Shown here: piece by piece, positions 52,229 through 61,272 of the stretch
Position numbering within the stretch: the stretch's first letter is position 1
How the letters are laid out: each line of letters starts with the position of its first letter
NCBI GenBank assembly: GCA_038239345.1
Contig: JBBSEX010000010.1
Coordinates: forward strand, 62,001 to 126,000
Reading direction: 5' to 3'
DNA: 64,000 bases
Source of the DNA: JBBSEX01 sp038239345
Lineage (GTDB): Bacteria > Acidobacteriota > Terriglobia > Bryobacterales > Bryobacteraceae
The notes under the pieces: generated by a model
What the model was told of the DNA's origin: nothing
The model's input: the letters and a program-made list of their open reading frames with translations, nothing else
The model's database searches: none
Position numbers and translations under genes: made by a program

Positions 52229-53620
52229 TTATCGTTTTTGAACCGCGACTACAGCCCCAGTAACACTGTCTCGAAAAATCAAATCCAGATGCAGGCGCTC
52301 GGCGACCGCAAGGTCCGCCACACTCAGCACATAAAAATCGAACGCGCCATCCGGAGCCCCCCGCTCCACCTCCTTCATCCACGTGTATCGCAATTTTTCC
52401 CGGTAAAAATTCAGGCTCGGTTCATACTGCCAACTCCCGCCAATCGTGACCGGACTGTGCGTCCGATTCCGTTGGGCGATCGCGGCGATCAGCTGATTGC
52501 TGTGCCGGTCATAGCCCCAGTCCGCATAGTAGTTGGTGCGGAGCTCGGCCAGGTAAACCAGCACAAGCAAGCTGGCAAACACGATCAGAACTCGAGGCTT
52601 CGTGGCCACGGCGGCCAGGCAAGCCAGAGTGAATAGCGGGATCCAATATAAGCCCGTGCGTCCGGCGGGTAAAGGAACGTCAAACAAGAGAAACGCCGCT
52701 ATCAGCAATGCAAAGGTCAACACCATCGTGGTCGCGCTCAGGGCCAGTATCATAGCGCCCACGGTAGCTGTCTCCCAACGTCGGATAACGTGATAAGCCA
52801 GGAAGGCCAGCATCGCGAAAACGAACGGGAGCAAAACCCAGGCGATAACTTGCAACACAACCGCGGCGGTAAATAGCGAAAATGACGGCTGCACCAAGCT
52901 GAGAACGGCCTCGCCCACGCTCAGGCTGCCGACATAAAAGTTCCCGCGCGTTGCCTGGCTTAGCGGATCGAACAGTAAAATCCAATCGATAACCACGAAG
53001 GGAACAAGCAACCACACGATAGTGGAGGACTTCGTATCCTTCACTTTGCGAATCGCCAGCGCCGCAAAGATCGCCAACAAGCTGAGACAAGGGAAAAGCA
53101 GCGTTAGATTTGCCGCCACCGAGAGCCCCAGCGCCGCCCCCGCTTTCACCAGAATCCAGTTCCCTCGCCGGCCGCTGACATACCGCCATAGCAAATACAA
53201 CGCCAGGAAAAAGAACCCAATCGCCATCCCATAACCGCGCGCCGCGGATAGAAAGTCCAACAGGTAAGGATTCAGACACAACACCGCCACCGCCAGCGGC
53301 TGAATCCAACTTTTTCCAAACAACTCTTCGCCGAAACAAAACGCCACATAGAGAAATAGCAGACCGCCCAGCAAACTGGGAAGGCGCAAAGCGAACTCCG
53401 ATAGCCCGAACAGACCGGTGGATAATTTGCAGAGGATCGTGTGCAAGACATGGTGATTGGCGTCGTAAGTGTGGAAGACCGCGTCCCACGACTGGGCGAC
53501 GAATGTCTCATAGGTCAAAGCCTCATCATGGGTGATCGATTGCGTGGCCGCCCGATACAGATTGACGGCGAAAAGCAACGCGATGATAGCGAGCGATGCA
53601 ACCCGCGGATAGGAACTCAT
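52229..53620 (-). CDS. GT-C glycosyltransferase, family 39/ArnT-like membrane protein
   Basis: 463 residues with about ten membrane helices. The PMT/ArnT hallmarks are near the N terminus: the acidic pair in TQSITHDEALTYETF (about residues 27-41) and the RLPSLLGGLLFLY segment, then a long row of helices and a soluble C-terminal part of about 120 residues (RNRTHSPVTIGGSWQYEPSL). It transfers a sugar from a polyprenyl-phosphate donor across the membrane; acceptor unknown. Start ATG at 53620; divergent from the esterase gene by 38 bp. Confidence 0.78.
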   Translation of the reverse strand: MSSYPRVASLAIIALLFAVNLYRAATQSITHDEALTYETFVAQSWDAVFHTYDANHHVLHTILCKLSTGLFGLSEFALRLPSLLGGLLFLYVAFCFGEELFGKSWIQPLAVAVLCLNPYLLDFLSAARGYGMAIGFFFLALYLLWRYVSGRRGNWILVKAGAALGLSVAANLTLLFPCLSLLAIFAALAIRKVKDTKSSTIVWLLVPFVVIDWILLFDPLSQATRGNFYVGSLSVGEAVLSLVQPSFSLFTAAVVLQVIAWVLLPFVFAMLAFLAYHVIRRWETATVGAMILALSATTMVLTFALLIAAFLLFDVPLPAGRTGLYWIPLFTLACLAAVATKPRVLIVFASLLVLVYLAELRTNYYADWGYDRHSNQLIAAIAQRNRTHSPVTIGGSWQYEPSLNFYREKLRYTWMKEVERGAPDGAFDFYVLSVADLAVAERLHLDLIFRDSVTGAVVAVQKR

Positions 53621-53658
53621 CTCGCCAAGGATTCTAACATCGGGGCTACAATGATCCC

Positions 53659-55023
53659 GTGAAGTGGATCTTCTGCGTTCTTCCTACGATTCTTTTGGCG
53701 CAAGAACTGCCTTCCGGGCAACTGATCGAGGAGGTCACCACCAAGGCTGTTCCAGATCAAGGTTATTCGCTGTATCTCCCCTCCAAGTACAATTCCAATC
53801 AAACGTGGCCGGTGCTGTACTGCTTCGACCCGGGGGCGCGCGGCCGAATCCCAGTCGAGCGATTTCGCAAGGCCGCGGAACAGTTCGGGTTCATCGTGGC
53901 GGGATCGAATAACTCTCGCAACGGCTCATGGCAGAACACCAAGGCCGCGATGGAAGCCATGTGGAACGACACTCACGAGCGATTCCAGATCGATCCCAAG
54001 CGAGCCTATGCGGCGGGATTTTCAGGAGGCGCACGGGTAGCCTGCGCCTGGGGCCAGAACGGTAAATTTCTTGCCGGCGTGATCGCCTGTGGAGCGGGAT
54101 TCCCGCAAGCGCAGGCACCAAAGTCTATCCCTTTCGCGATTTTCGGCGCTGTAGGCATCGACGATTTCAACTATCCGGAAATGATCCAGATGCGCGCCGA
54201 TCTGGCGTCGCTTCCCAGCCCGGGGCGTGTCGAAGTTTTTGCGGGTGGGCACGAGTGGCTTCCTGAAAGTCTAGCCGTCGAAGCTGTAGAGTGGCTGGAA
54301 ATCGAAGCGATGCGAGCCGGATTGCGACCGAAGGACGATGCCACGATAACCAGCGCGTTAGCGCATATGACCGCCAAAGCCGACTCTCTGGAACAGCCCG
54401 AAAGTTATTACGAACTGAAGTATCTGGCTGAGACTTTTCGAGGCCTGCGCGATGTCTCAGCATACGATCGCAAAGCCAGCGCTGCGAAACAAGCCAAGGA
54501 ATTCGTGCGCGCCGAGAGCAAGCAAAGTAGCGAAGTGGATCGCCAGCGTCAACTGGTGTCGGATATGTTCAATCTGGCGAATGCAGCGGAAGGCCAGGAC
54601 CGATTGCGGCAGACGATTTTCGATTTGCGCAAGCAGGACGACCGTCCCACCCGGCGGGCTATCCGTGGCATGGTGGTCGCGTTCTATGAGTCGAGCCGTG
54701 AAAAGCGGGAGCAGAAAGACTACGTGGAAGCAGCACGGCAGATGGAGATCGTTGCGCAATTGCAGCCGGACCGATGGAACGCCCACTACGAGCTGGCCGC
54801 CATCTACGCGCTGAAAGGTGACAACCGCCGAGCCATCGGGAGTCTTCGCAACGCCGTAAAATTTGGTTTTTCGGATTGGGCGGAAGCAGACAAAGATCCG
54901 GATCTGGGCTCTATCCGCGGCGATGCGGAATATCAAAAACTGCGTCTGGGTGTGCGCAAGAGTAGAAGCACAGACAACGCGCCGGCCCAAGCTAAAGCCG
55001 CGCAAGCCAGCATGCCGGACTGA
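53659..55023 (+). CDS. Exported alpha/beta hydrolase (esterase-like) with TPR region
   Basis: 454 residues, start GTG at 53659. The signal peptide (MKWIFCVLPTILLAQ) is followed by an esterase/PHB-depolymerase-like domain: YSLYLPSKYNSNQTWPVLYC, AYAAGFSGGARVACAWG (GxSxG, Ser about residue 121), AIFGAVGIDDFNY and FAGGHEWLPES (His), so the triad seems complete. The C-terminal half (about 225-454) is helical with a TPR-like stretch near the end (YVEAARQMEIVAQLQPDRWN, AHYELAAIYALKGDNRRAIG). Substrate unknown. Its last 91 bp overlap the convergent MFS gene. Confidence 0.75.
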   Translation: MKWIFCVLPTILLAQELPSGQLIEEVTTKAVPDQGYSLYLPSKYNSNQTWPVLYCFDPGARGRIPVERFRKAAEQFGFIVAGSNNSRNGSWQNTKAAMEAMWNDTHERFQIDPKRAYAAGFSGGARVACAWGQNGKFLAGVIACGAGFPQAQAPKSIPFAIFGAVGIDDFNYPEMIQMRADLASLPSPGRVEVFAGGHEWLPESLAVEAVEWLEIEAMRAGLRPKDDATITSALAHMTAKADSLEQPESYYELKYLAETFRGLRDVSAYDRKASAAKQAKEFVRAESKQSSEVDRQRQLVSDMFNLANAAEGQDRLRQTIFDLRKQDDRPTRRAIRGMVVAFYESSREKREQKDYVEAARQMEIVAQLQPDRWNAHYELAAIYALKGDNRRAIGSLRNAVKFGFSDWAEADKDPDLGSIRGDAEYQKLRLGVRKSRSTDNAPAQAKAAQASMPD

Positions 55024-56522
55024 AAGCCGGAGAGAAAGGCTCGATCTAAAAGCGATGCCGCTTCCGTTCGTTCGGGCTCTGAGAGTCCGGCGGGAATCGG
55101 CGTGTCATGTAAGCGGGCCCGGTTGGCGAACATTTGCTGGCGAGCCTCGGCCGGCAAGTGGGAATGGTCAAGATGTGTTTTGAGACTGACGCCGAATCCA
55201 TGTGTCAGGACAAGAGCAAGTAACGAGACAGCGACCAATCCGGCGAGCCGGGAAAGCGCATTATTCACCGCCGAGGCTACACCGGTTTGATTCTCTGGAA
55301 CCGACGACATAACGGCGGTAGTAAGTGGCGCGACGGAAAGAGTCATTCCGCAGCCGAGGATCAGCACTCCAGGCAAAACGGAAAGTGCGTATCCGTCCAA
55401 CCGATCAAACAGAGCGAACGCCGCGAAGCCCGATCCTGCCAGTGCCGCCCCGGCAAACAGCAAGATTCTTTCGCCAACCTTGGGAACCAGATCGCCCACC
55501 CGCGCCGAGAAAAAGAACATGAGTCCGATCAGCGGAAGAAACACCGCCCCAGCTTCGGCGGGAGCATAGTGCCGCACTTGAATCAGATAAAACGGGATCA
55601 CGTATAGCGCTCCATAGAGTGCTCCATAGAGCAAAAACGTAAGCAAATTGGCGGCGAGAAATCGTGGAATGCGAAACAGCGACAGGGGCATCATTGCGTT
55701 GGGCCGGTTCGATTGCGAGCGCAGGAACGCGGCCAGCAGCGCGACTCCGGCGGTGAGCGGCACGATGACCAGTGCATTGCGCCAGCCGAGTTGCGGCGCA
55801 AACGACAATGCATAGACAATCGCCGCGAAGCTAAGAGTGGCCAGCGTGGCGCCGAGCCGATCAAGACCCTTGTCGTTCGCCGCGCGGCTCTCCGGAATTC
55901 GCGGCACCAACAAAATTACAATCAGCGCGATTGGCAGATTCAGCAGAAAGATCAGGCGCCAGGTCCACACTTGCATCAGCCAACCGCCCGCTACCGGTCC
56001 GAGTGCGGCAAAGACGCTGGTCCATGCCGACCACGTGCCGATGGCATGACCTCGCTCCTTCTCGGGAAATGACGCGGAAAGAATAGAGAGGCCCTGCGGC
56101 ACCAATAAAGCCGCGCCGATTCCCTGGACGGAGCGCGCGGCGATTAACTGGCCAAGCGAGACAGAAGCGGCGCACGCCAAGGAGGCCACAGCAAAAATAA
56201 TCACTCCCCAAAGGAACGCCCGGCGCCGTCCATAGCGGTCTCCAATTGCCCCGCCAAGCAACAACAGGGCGGCTCCGAAAAGCGCGTAACTCTGGACGAT
56301 CCACTGAATTCCGCCCGAGGTCGCGTGAAACGTCGATTGCAACTCAGGTAGCGCAACATTGACGACCGATCCGTCCATGAAGGCAAGCGCCGAACCGAGG
56401 ATCGTGGCAATCAGTATCCACTTCCGGTCCGGCGGGGCGCAGGGCGATGCAACGGGGGCATCGCCGGCCGTTGTACACGGCGGTATGGCGGGAGATTTAG
56501 AAAAGACCGGGACGCTCACCAC
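54933..56522 (-). CDS. MFS multidrug transporter, DHA2/EmrB family (14 helices)
   Basis: 529 residues. DHA2 signatures: ALAFMDGSVVNVALPELQST (motif D1-like at helix 1), IGDRYGRRRAFLWGVII (motif A), RSVQGIGAALLVPQGLSI (motif B), and motif C in WTSVFAALGPVAGGWLMQVW. It exports drugs or small organic molecules with the proton gradient. The start is GTG 56522 (or 56519); there is no ATG nearby. The last 91 bp, which encode the final membrane helix, lie opposite the C-terminal tail of the esterase gene. Confidence 0.88.
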   Translation of the reverse strand: MVSVPVFSKSPAIPPCTTAGDAPVASPCAPPDRKWILIATILGSALAFMDGSVVNVALPELQSTFHATSGGIQWIVQSYALFGAALLLLGGAIGDRYGRRRAFLWGVIIFAVASLACAASVSLGQLIAARSVQGIGAALLVPQGLSILSASFPEKERGHAIGTWSAWTSVFAALGPVAGGWLMQVWTWRLIFLLNLPIALIVILLVPRIPESRAANDKGLDRLGATLATLSFAAIVYALSFAPQLGWRNALVIVPLTAGVALLAAFLRSQSNRPNAMMPLSLFRIPRFLAANLLTFLLYGALYGALYVIPFYLIQVRHYAPAEAGAVFLPLIGLMFFFSARVGDLVPKVGERILLFAGAALAGSGFAAFALFDRLDGYALSVLPGVLILGCGMTLSVAPLTTAVMSSVPENQTGVASAVNNALSRLAGLVAVSLLALVLTHGFGVSLKTHLDHSHLPAEARQQMFANRARLHDTPIPAGLSEPERTEAASLLDRAFLSGFQSGMLACAALAWAGALSVLLLLRTPRRSF

Positions 56523-56543
56523 TAACTCGATGCCGCCGGGCCA

Positions 56544-57281
56544 TCAAAGACTCCGCAAATGAAAGCCCCCATCGACATCGATCACCTGGCCCGTCGAATA
56601 ATCGAGCACGCCATCGGCAATCGCCCGAATCACTTTGGCGATATCGTTCGTCTCGCCCATCCGGCGTTGCGGCAGCAGCCCGTTGCGAATCTTCTCGTCG
56701 TACTGGCTTTCCACTTTCGCGATCATGTCCGTGCGGATGATGCCGGGCCTGATCTCAAATACTGGAATTCCCGCTTCGGCCAGACGTTGCGCGAATAACG
56801 CGACGCTCATCGAAAGGCCCGCCTTCGACATGCAGTAATCGCCCCGATTGACGGATGCCGTGTAGGCCGAAATTGAAGTGACGTAGGCAATGCGTCCACC
56901 CCCCTGTTCGAGCATCCAGCGGGCGATTTGCTGTGTCAGAAAATGCGGTCCCTTGAGGTTGACCGACATCAATTCATCAAAGCTTTCTTCCGTGGCTTCC
57001 AACAAATCCAGACGTTCGCGTGGCGCCATTCCAGCGTTGTTCACCAGCAAATCCAGACGTCGAAACTTCTCGCGGGTGAATGCCACCAGCGCCGCTCGAT
57101 CGCCCGGGCAAGCCAGATCGCAAGGAAAGATTTCGGCGCCGGTGGCCGCCTGTAAGGACTCCGCTGCATCGCGCCGCCCCCGATAAGTGGCAATCACTTG
57201 ATGCGTGGAAGATAACTCCTCGGCGATCCTCCGGCCAATGCCGCGGCTAGCGCCCGTTACAAGAGCCGTCGGTTTAATCAT
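56544..57281 (-). CDS. Short-chain dehydrogenase/reductase
   Basis: 245 residues. Classical SDR: TGASRGIGRRIAEEL (cofactor loop, residues 10-24), LLVNNAGMAP (NNAG), catalytic Ser about 138 and Tyr149-Lys153 (YCMSK), and the tail DYSTGQVIDVDGGFHLRS. Most like FabG-type 3-ketoacyl reductases, but the substrate is open. Its ATG overlaps the restored stop of the DsbA-like gene (TAATG), so the three genes down from 58727 form one operon. 21 bp separate its stop from the MFS start. Confidence 0.88.
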   Translation of the reverse strand: MIKPTALVTGASRGIGRRIAEELSSTHQVIATYRGRRDAAESLQAATGAEIFPCDLACPGDRAALVAFTREKFRRLDLLVNNAGMAPRERLDLLEATEESFDELMSVNLKGPHFLTQQIARWMLEQGGGRIAYVTSISAYTASVNRGDYCMSKAGLSMSVALFAQRLAEAGIPVFEIRPGIIRTDMIAKVESQYDEKIRNGLLPQRRMGETNDIAKVIRAIADGVLDYSTGQVIDVDGGFHLRSL

Positions 57282-57852
57282 TACGGATGCGGCGCCAGAG
57301 CTTTGTCCAGACTCTTCGCAATATCTTCGAAGGCAAACGTCTCAATGAAAGGTCGCCATCCACCAACACGGTGGGCGTTTTGGCTATTCCGCGAGCGATC
57401 CCGCCTTGAAAGTCTTTCTCCACCGCGCCCATTAAGCGAGGGTCACTCAACGAAGCGGTTGCTTTGGCTGGATCCACTCCATGCGATTGCGCAAAGGCCG
57501 ACAGAGTGGAGTCGAATGTGTCAGGCGTAATCGCAGCGATGTGATTGAGGGCATACCGTCGAAATTCCAGCGCAATCCTGGCATCGGACTCGTTAAAAAA
57601 TCGCGCCGCGATCGCCGCCTTGCGTGCCCAGGGATGCTTGGCCAACGGAAAATCCCGATGCTCAAAAGCGACTTTATCCTGATAACGCGGCAGGATCTTT
57701 TCGTCCATCATCTTGCGAAAGTCCGCGCAATCCGGACACTGCAGATCTTCGTAAATTATTACGCGAACCACACTATCCGGATTGCCTTCGATCAAGGGTT
57801 TCTGCGCAAATCCAAGAGCCGTTAGCATTGCTGCAAGGTACACCAGTCTCAT
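57281..57852 (-). pseudogene. Exported DsbA-like thioredoxin-fold protein, frameshifted near its end
   Basis: Signal peptide (LVYLAAMLTALGFAQ), thioredoxin-like fold with active site CPDC (Cys39, Cys42), helical insert and the cis-Pro motif KTPTVLVDG. After this the frame runs on as basic, unlike any family ending, to a stop at 57274. Adding one base near 57354-57357 gives RPFIETFAFEDIAKSLDK and LAPHP, then a TAA that overlaps the SDR start (TAATG) for 190 residues. The restored overlap makes the correction convincing. The ATG at 57852 overlaps the upstream gene's stop by 4 bp (ATGA). A periplasmic dithiol oxidase or thiol-reducing role is likely. Confidence 0.8.
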
Positions 57853-58727
57853 AACCGGACTGGTTGATCGAGCGTGAACGACAACCGTGTTTCAGAAGGA
57901 ATACGAACCCGCTGGCCTTTAGTCAATACCTGGACCGCGCCACCGGCGCCCGCTCCGGAAACCGCGCCAATCGCCGCTCCTCTACCGCCGCCGGCAATCG
58001 CTCCAATCACCGCGCCAAGCGCCGCCACGCCGCCAACAACTTTTGCACTCTGCGCTCCTCGCGATCCACTGGCGCGGGAAACATCCTCGGTGCTGACGTC
58101 CACCATGCGGCCGTTCACTTGAATCGACATTACGTCGAGCGTCAAAATCGTCTTGCCTTCAATCCTGCCCGATTGCTTGTCGTCAACCAGTTTCACCACG
58201 ACATCGGCGCCGCGGGGAACCAGGATCTCGCCATTGACGCTGATCGGTTCATCGACATTGGCGCGATAAGTTTGTCCCGTGCGATCGCGCTGCGAATCGA
58301 CATCGTCGATCATGCGGACCACAATCGGAGTATTGGCAGGAATGGTTGGGCCGTACTGCTGCGGCGGAGGATTGTCGTCGTGCCGCGGCGGATCATAGCG
58401 TTCGCGGGCAGACTGCGCGGGTGGTGGGGGCGTCTCTTCATAGCGCGGTGGCCGATCGTCATTTCGGGGTGGACGATCATCATTTCTGGGCGCACGATCG
58501 TTGCGCGACATCGCCGGAGGCCCATCGGGGGCGTTTCCGCCGAAATGAATACTCTGCACCTGGTCGATGGGATAACTGTTCACCGTATCGCCGACCGCAA
58601 CTCGCACCACGCGGGAATCGCCGCCCAGGTACTGCCCGGAAATCTTCGAGCCGTCTCGAAGGTTGACCGTGTCAGCCAAACCGATCGACAGAACGGCGAG
58701 AGATAGAACACCTACTTGTAACAGCAT
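57849..58727 (-). CDS. Exported protein with disordered linker and glycine-zipper region
   Basis: 292 residues, ATG 58727 with a strong GGAGGAG eight bases upstream. The signal peptide (MLLQVGVLSLAVLSIGLADT) precedes a short beta domain (VNLRDGSKISGQYLGGDSRV), a charged, repetitive linker (PRNDDRPPRNDDRPPRYE), a second beta domain (about 125-225: NTPIVVRMIDDVDSQRDRTG, LVPRGADVVVKLVDDKQ) and a glycine-zipper tail (VAALGAVIGAIAGGGRGAAI, GAVSGAGAGGAV), which usually inserts in a membrane. Function unknown; an envelope role is likely. First gene of the operon with the DsbA-like and SDR genes. Confidence 0.72.
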   Translation of the reverse strand: MLLQVGVLSLAVLSIGLADTVNLRDGSKISGQYLGGDSRVVRVAVGDTVNSYPIDQVQSIHFGGNAPDGPPAMSRNDRAPRNDDRPPRNDDRPPRYEETPPPPAQSARERYDPPRHDDNPPPQQYGPTIPANTPIVVRMIDDVDSQRDRTGQTYRANVDEPISVNGEILVPRGADVVVKLVDDKQSGRIEGKTILTLDVMSIQVNGRMVDVSTEDVSRASGSRGAQSAKVVGGVAALGAVIGAIAGGGRGAAIGAVSGAGAGGAVQVLTKGQRVRIPSETRLSFTLDQPVRL

Positions 58728-58838
58728 GAATACTCCTCCTCTATTGCGCTTATTGTATCGTCGATATCGCGCGACATCGCACCTACATGGTTCCGATGCG
58801 TTGCAGAGCAAAGAGGTTCCCCGGCAAATCCCGCTGGA

Positions 58839-59738
58839 TTAGCGGAGTTTAGCGGGAGCCTTCATTCTTTTCATTCCCTGAAGAAGGCCCGAAGCCACTT
58901 GCTTACCCCGGGCAAATGCATCGTCATAAATCGCGCTGCGTTCGCGCCGCGTATAGCCGTACCCGATGCGGTGCACTCTTTCCAGAGACAATCCAACGAC
59001 GTACGTTCCCGCGTAGGCGATTCCAGCTTTCGGAATTAGCCCGCCACCGAAGGGGATCTTGCCAACCAGTTCCCGGGCAAGAGCGCGCCATCCAAAAGCA
59101 CCGGCAATCAGTGAGGCTACTTCCGTTTTCTGCTCCGCGTAGCCGACAGGACGGTCGCTTGCCGCCGCGATTAGAAACGCCATACGAATCTGATTCATCG
59201 TCAGGAAGGCGGTGTCGGTGGCGAACTCGCCCACTGCCCAGGGAAGAGAAATAAAGCTTGGAATGATGTCTGGAAGCGCTGTCGCCAAGCTGAATAAAGC
59301 ATTCTCGCGCGCCACCTTGGTGATGGTTTGGCCGATATACGGCCGGCGAAACGGGTGCACATGACGAGCGAGGGAGAGCGCCAATTCGGGCCGCTGCTTC
59401 AAAACTTCCCCTACCGTATAGGCCGGGTGGTTTGCATAGAACGGAAACGAACCATGCGGGCGGGGCAGCATTTCATCGTAGATTTCCAGATCGTATGACC
59501 CTGACCCTCGTCCCGACGCCGGATCGATTCGCTGAATCACCTGCTGCACTTCCGCTCTTTTCGCGGGAGAAAGCCCGGCAGGCATGAAATACTCGGCCAT
59601 ATGCGAGTAGGCCTGCGGGGTCTGCGCCGCAAGCCCGATGCGTACAGGTCGCTCGGCCTGATCGCGCACTTCGGCCGGATTCAGATTCGAAATGCTCTTG
59701 CGAATTTCGTCAAACACGATGGCCTCACCTTCACTCAA
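58839..59738 (-). CDS. Membrane-associated protein, DUF697-like C terminus
   Basis: 299 residues. The C-terminal half has hydrophobic helices alternating with basic ones (TDTAFLTMNQIRMAFLIAAA, VASLIAGAFGWRALARELVG, IPKAGIAYAGTYVVGLSLER), as in DUF697/YcjF-type membrane proteins. The N-terminal 100 residues are soluble and unrecognised. The start is TTG at 59738, overlapping the stop of the next upstream gene by 4 bp (TTGA), so both genes are translated as a unit. Function unknown. Confidence 0.6.
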   Translation of the reverse strand: MSEGEAIVFDEIRKSISNLNPAEVRDQAERPVRIGLAAQTPQAYSHMAEYFMPAGLSPAKRAEVQQVIQRIDPASGRGSGSYDLEIYDEMLPRPHGSFPFYANHPAYTVGEVLKQRPELALSLARHVHPFRRPYIGQTITKVARENALFSLATALPDIIPSFISLPWAVGEFATDTAFLTMNQIRMAFLIAAASDRPVGYAEQKTEVASLIAGAFGWRALARELVGKIPFGGGLIPKAGIAYAGTYVVGLSLERVHRIGYGYTRRERSAIYDDAFARGKQVASGLLQGMKRMKAPAKLR

Positions 59739-61213
59739 TATAGATCAGGGCGTCCGTGGCGGAACATGACGGCCAACTTATCGCGCCAGTCCATCGAGAC
59801 ACCCACACGTTCCACCTCAACGTACGAGGCGAAATACCGTAATACCGTTTCATTGGAGGAATGAAAACTCAGCGCCGGAGCAACCAACAACATTCGCGGC
59901 GCCTCCTTGGAAATTGTTACACCCGGAAAATAGCCCCGAGCCGCAAATTCATCCTTATCCAAATGCCACTTCACTCGCATCCAATAGTCAAGGCCTTGCA
60001 GCGGCAGATGGATATCTTCGGACGCTTTCAATTCTACGATCGTCAAGCGACCGCGCCGCTCGATGCCAAGTAAATCCAGCACCCCGCGTTCGCCACTAAC
60101 GAAAGTCGGCGCTTGTCCATAAATAGGTTGGCGTACCAGACGCGCGTCGATAGTTTCTATATCGCGCCTGACCTGCGATTCCAGCCAAGCCTCCGGATTT
60201 CGCAGTGCCAGCGGATTCAACGACAATTTCCGCCGCAGATCCACTAAAACACTCGCCAGCCTTTCAATCTCCTGCATCGTAGATGCATTGGCGGGGCGCT
60301 TCGTTTCGAGGCCGAAGAGCAACTCGCTGGCGGTGGCCCGGGCAAACTCGACGCCACGCACTCGGAAGCTTACGCTCCCATCATGGCAATTGATCCGGTC
60401 TACACCTTCCAATCGCTCCAGCCTTTCCGCCCATTCCAGAATGGCGCTGGGCGCGGACGCTAACGGCTGGCGGCGAACGTCAAGATAGGTATCGAAGTTG
60501 CCGTAATCCTGCAGGTCGACTCGATCTTCGTACCCGTCCTCGGAATGCACGAAGAGTTCGTAGCGAGCAGCCCGCGGCGACAAGTGACGAAGCCGCGAAG
60601 CCGTCGTCCGTTCGCGTCCAACGGGCAATAGGATGGCCAGGCCTTCGACGATAAGCCCCGGCTCGCGGCGGCGTAGATAATCGAGCCAAATGAGACCGAA
60701 GCTGAGCACGCCATCGACATCGGTACACTCCGGCGATGCCCCGATAACCGCCAGCCCGGAGCATCCTTTCCGCAGAAAAGCACGGGGGTAGCTGGGTGAC
60801 AGGCTGGCTTCCAGATTTGGTTCGCTGCTTAATTCCATCAGCTTCCAGCCCACGAATTGACGGCGGATAAACCAGCGCAAGCGTTCCCGGAATATCAGCC
60901 GTTCGCCGCGCCGCGTAACTGCCTGATGTTTCGCCAGACGGGCATCCACCAACACCAAAGTCCCGCTGTGCTTGCCGAAGCGCTCGATGGCTAATTCCAG
61001 GCGGCCCCGGCCTTCATGCTCGATGCCGCTAACTCGCCGTGTAAAGTTTCGGCTATCGTTCCAGGCCGAGAAAATCAGCGTTCCGTGGCGGGATTCGAGC
61101 GTGAAATTATCCTTAGTCAGAACGACGGGTGCTTCGCCGGCTTCGATCACCGTCGGTTGACGGCTGGTTTCCAGAAAGCGTTCAATTGCCTGCTGCACGG
61201 CTACGAAGTTCAT
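59735..61213 (-). CDS. Uncharacterised protein with PD-(D/E)XK nuclease-like C-terminal domain
   Basis: 492 residues, no signal peptide. Residues about 1-330 are not recognised; the middle is beta-rich with several Arg/Asp-rich strands. At the end (about 335-480) is a likely restriction-endonuclease fold: PEAWLESQVRRDIETI (helix with Glu), GERGVLDLLG (Asp380), RLTIVELKASED (Glu394, Lys396) and LPLQGLDYWMRV (Gln406), the usual D...ExK...Q order, as in NucS-like nucleases. DNA cleavage is inferred, not shown. The gene starts at ATG 61213 and is coupled to the membrane protein gene downstream. Confidence 0.68.
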   Translation of the reverse strand: MNFVAVQQAIERFLETSRQPTVIEAGEAPVVLTKDNFTLESRHGTLIFSAWNDSRNFTRRVSGIEHEGRGRLELAIERFGKHSGTLVLVDARLAKHQAVTRRGERLIFRERLRWFIRRQFVGWKLMELSSEPNLEASLSPSYPRAFLRKGCSGLAVIGASPECTDVDGVLSFGLIWLDYLRRREPGLIVEGLAILLPVGRERTTASRLRHLSPRAARYELFVHSEDGYEDRVDLQDYGNFDTYLDVRRQPLASAPSAILEWAERLERLEGVDRINCHDGSVSFRVRGVEFARATASELLFGLETKRPANASTMQEIERLASVLVDLRRKLSLNPLALRNPEAWLESQVRRDIETIDARLVRQPIYGQAPTFVSGERGVLDLLGIERRGRLTIVELKASEDIHLPLQGLDYWMRVKWHLDKDEFAARGYFPGVTISKEAPRMLLVAPALSFHSSNETVLRYFASYVEVERVGVSMDWRDKLAVMFRHGRPDLY

Positions 61214-61272
61214 CTATGTAGAGTTAGAGACGGGGGGCTTTTCTCTCTTGTAATCGCTATGATGGGGCAGAT

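Noticed and set aside
57864..58706. Open frame of 280 codons on the plus strand opposite the glycine-zipper gene
   Set aside because: Arg/His/Asn-rich, no domain; the minus-strand gene has GGAGGAG, a signal peptide and operon overlap with its neighbours.
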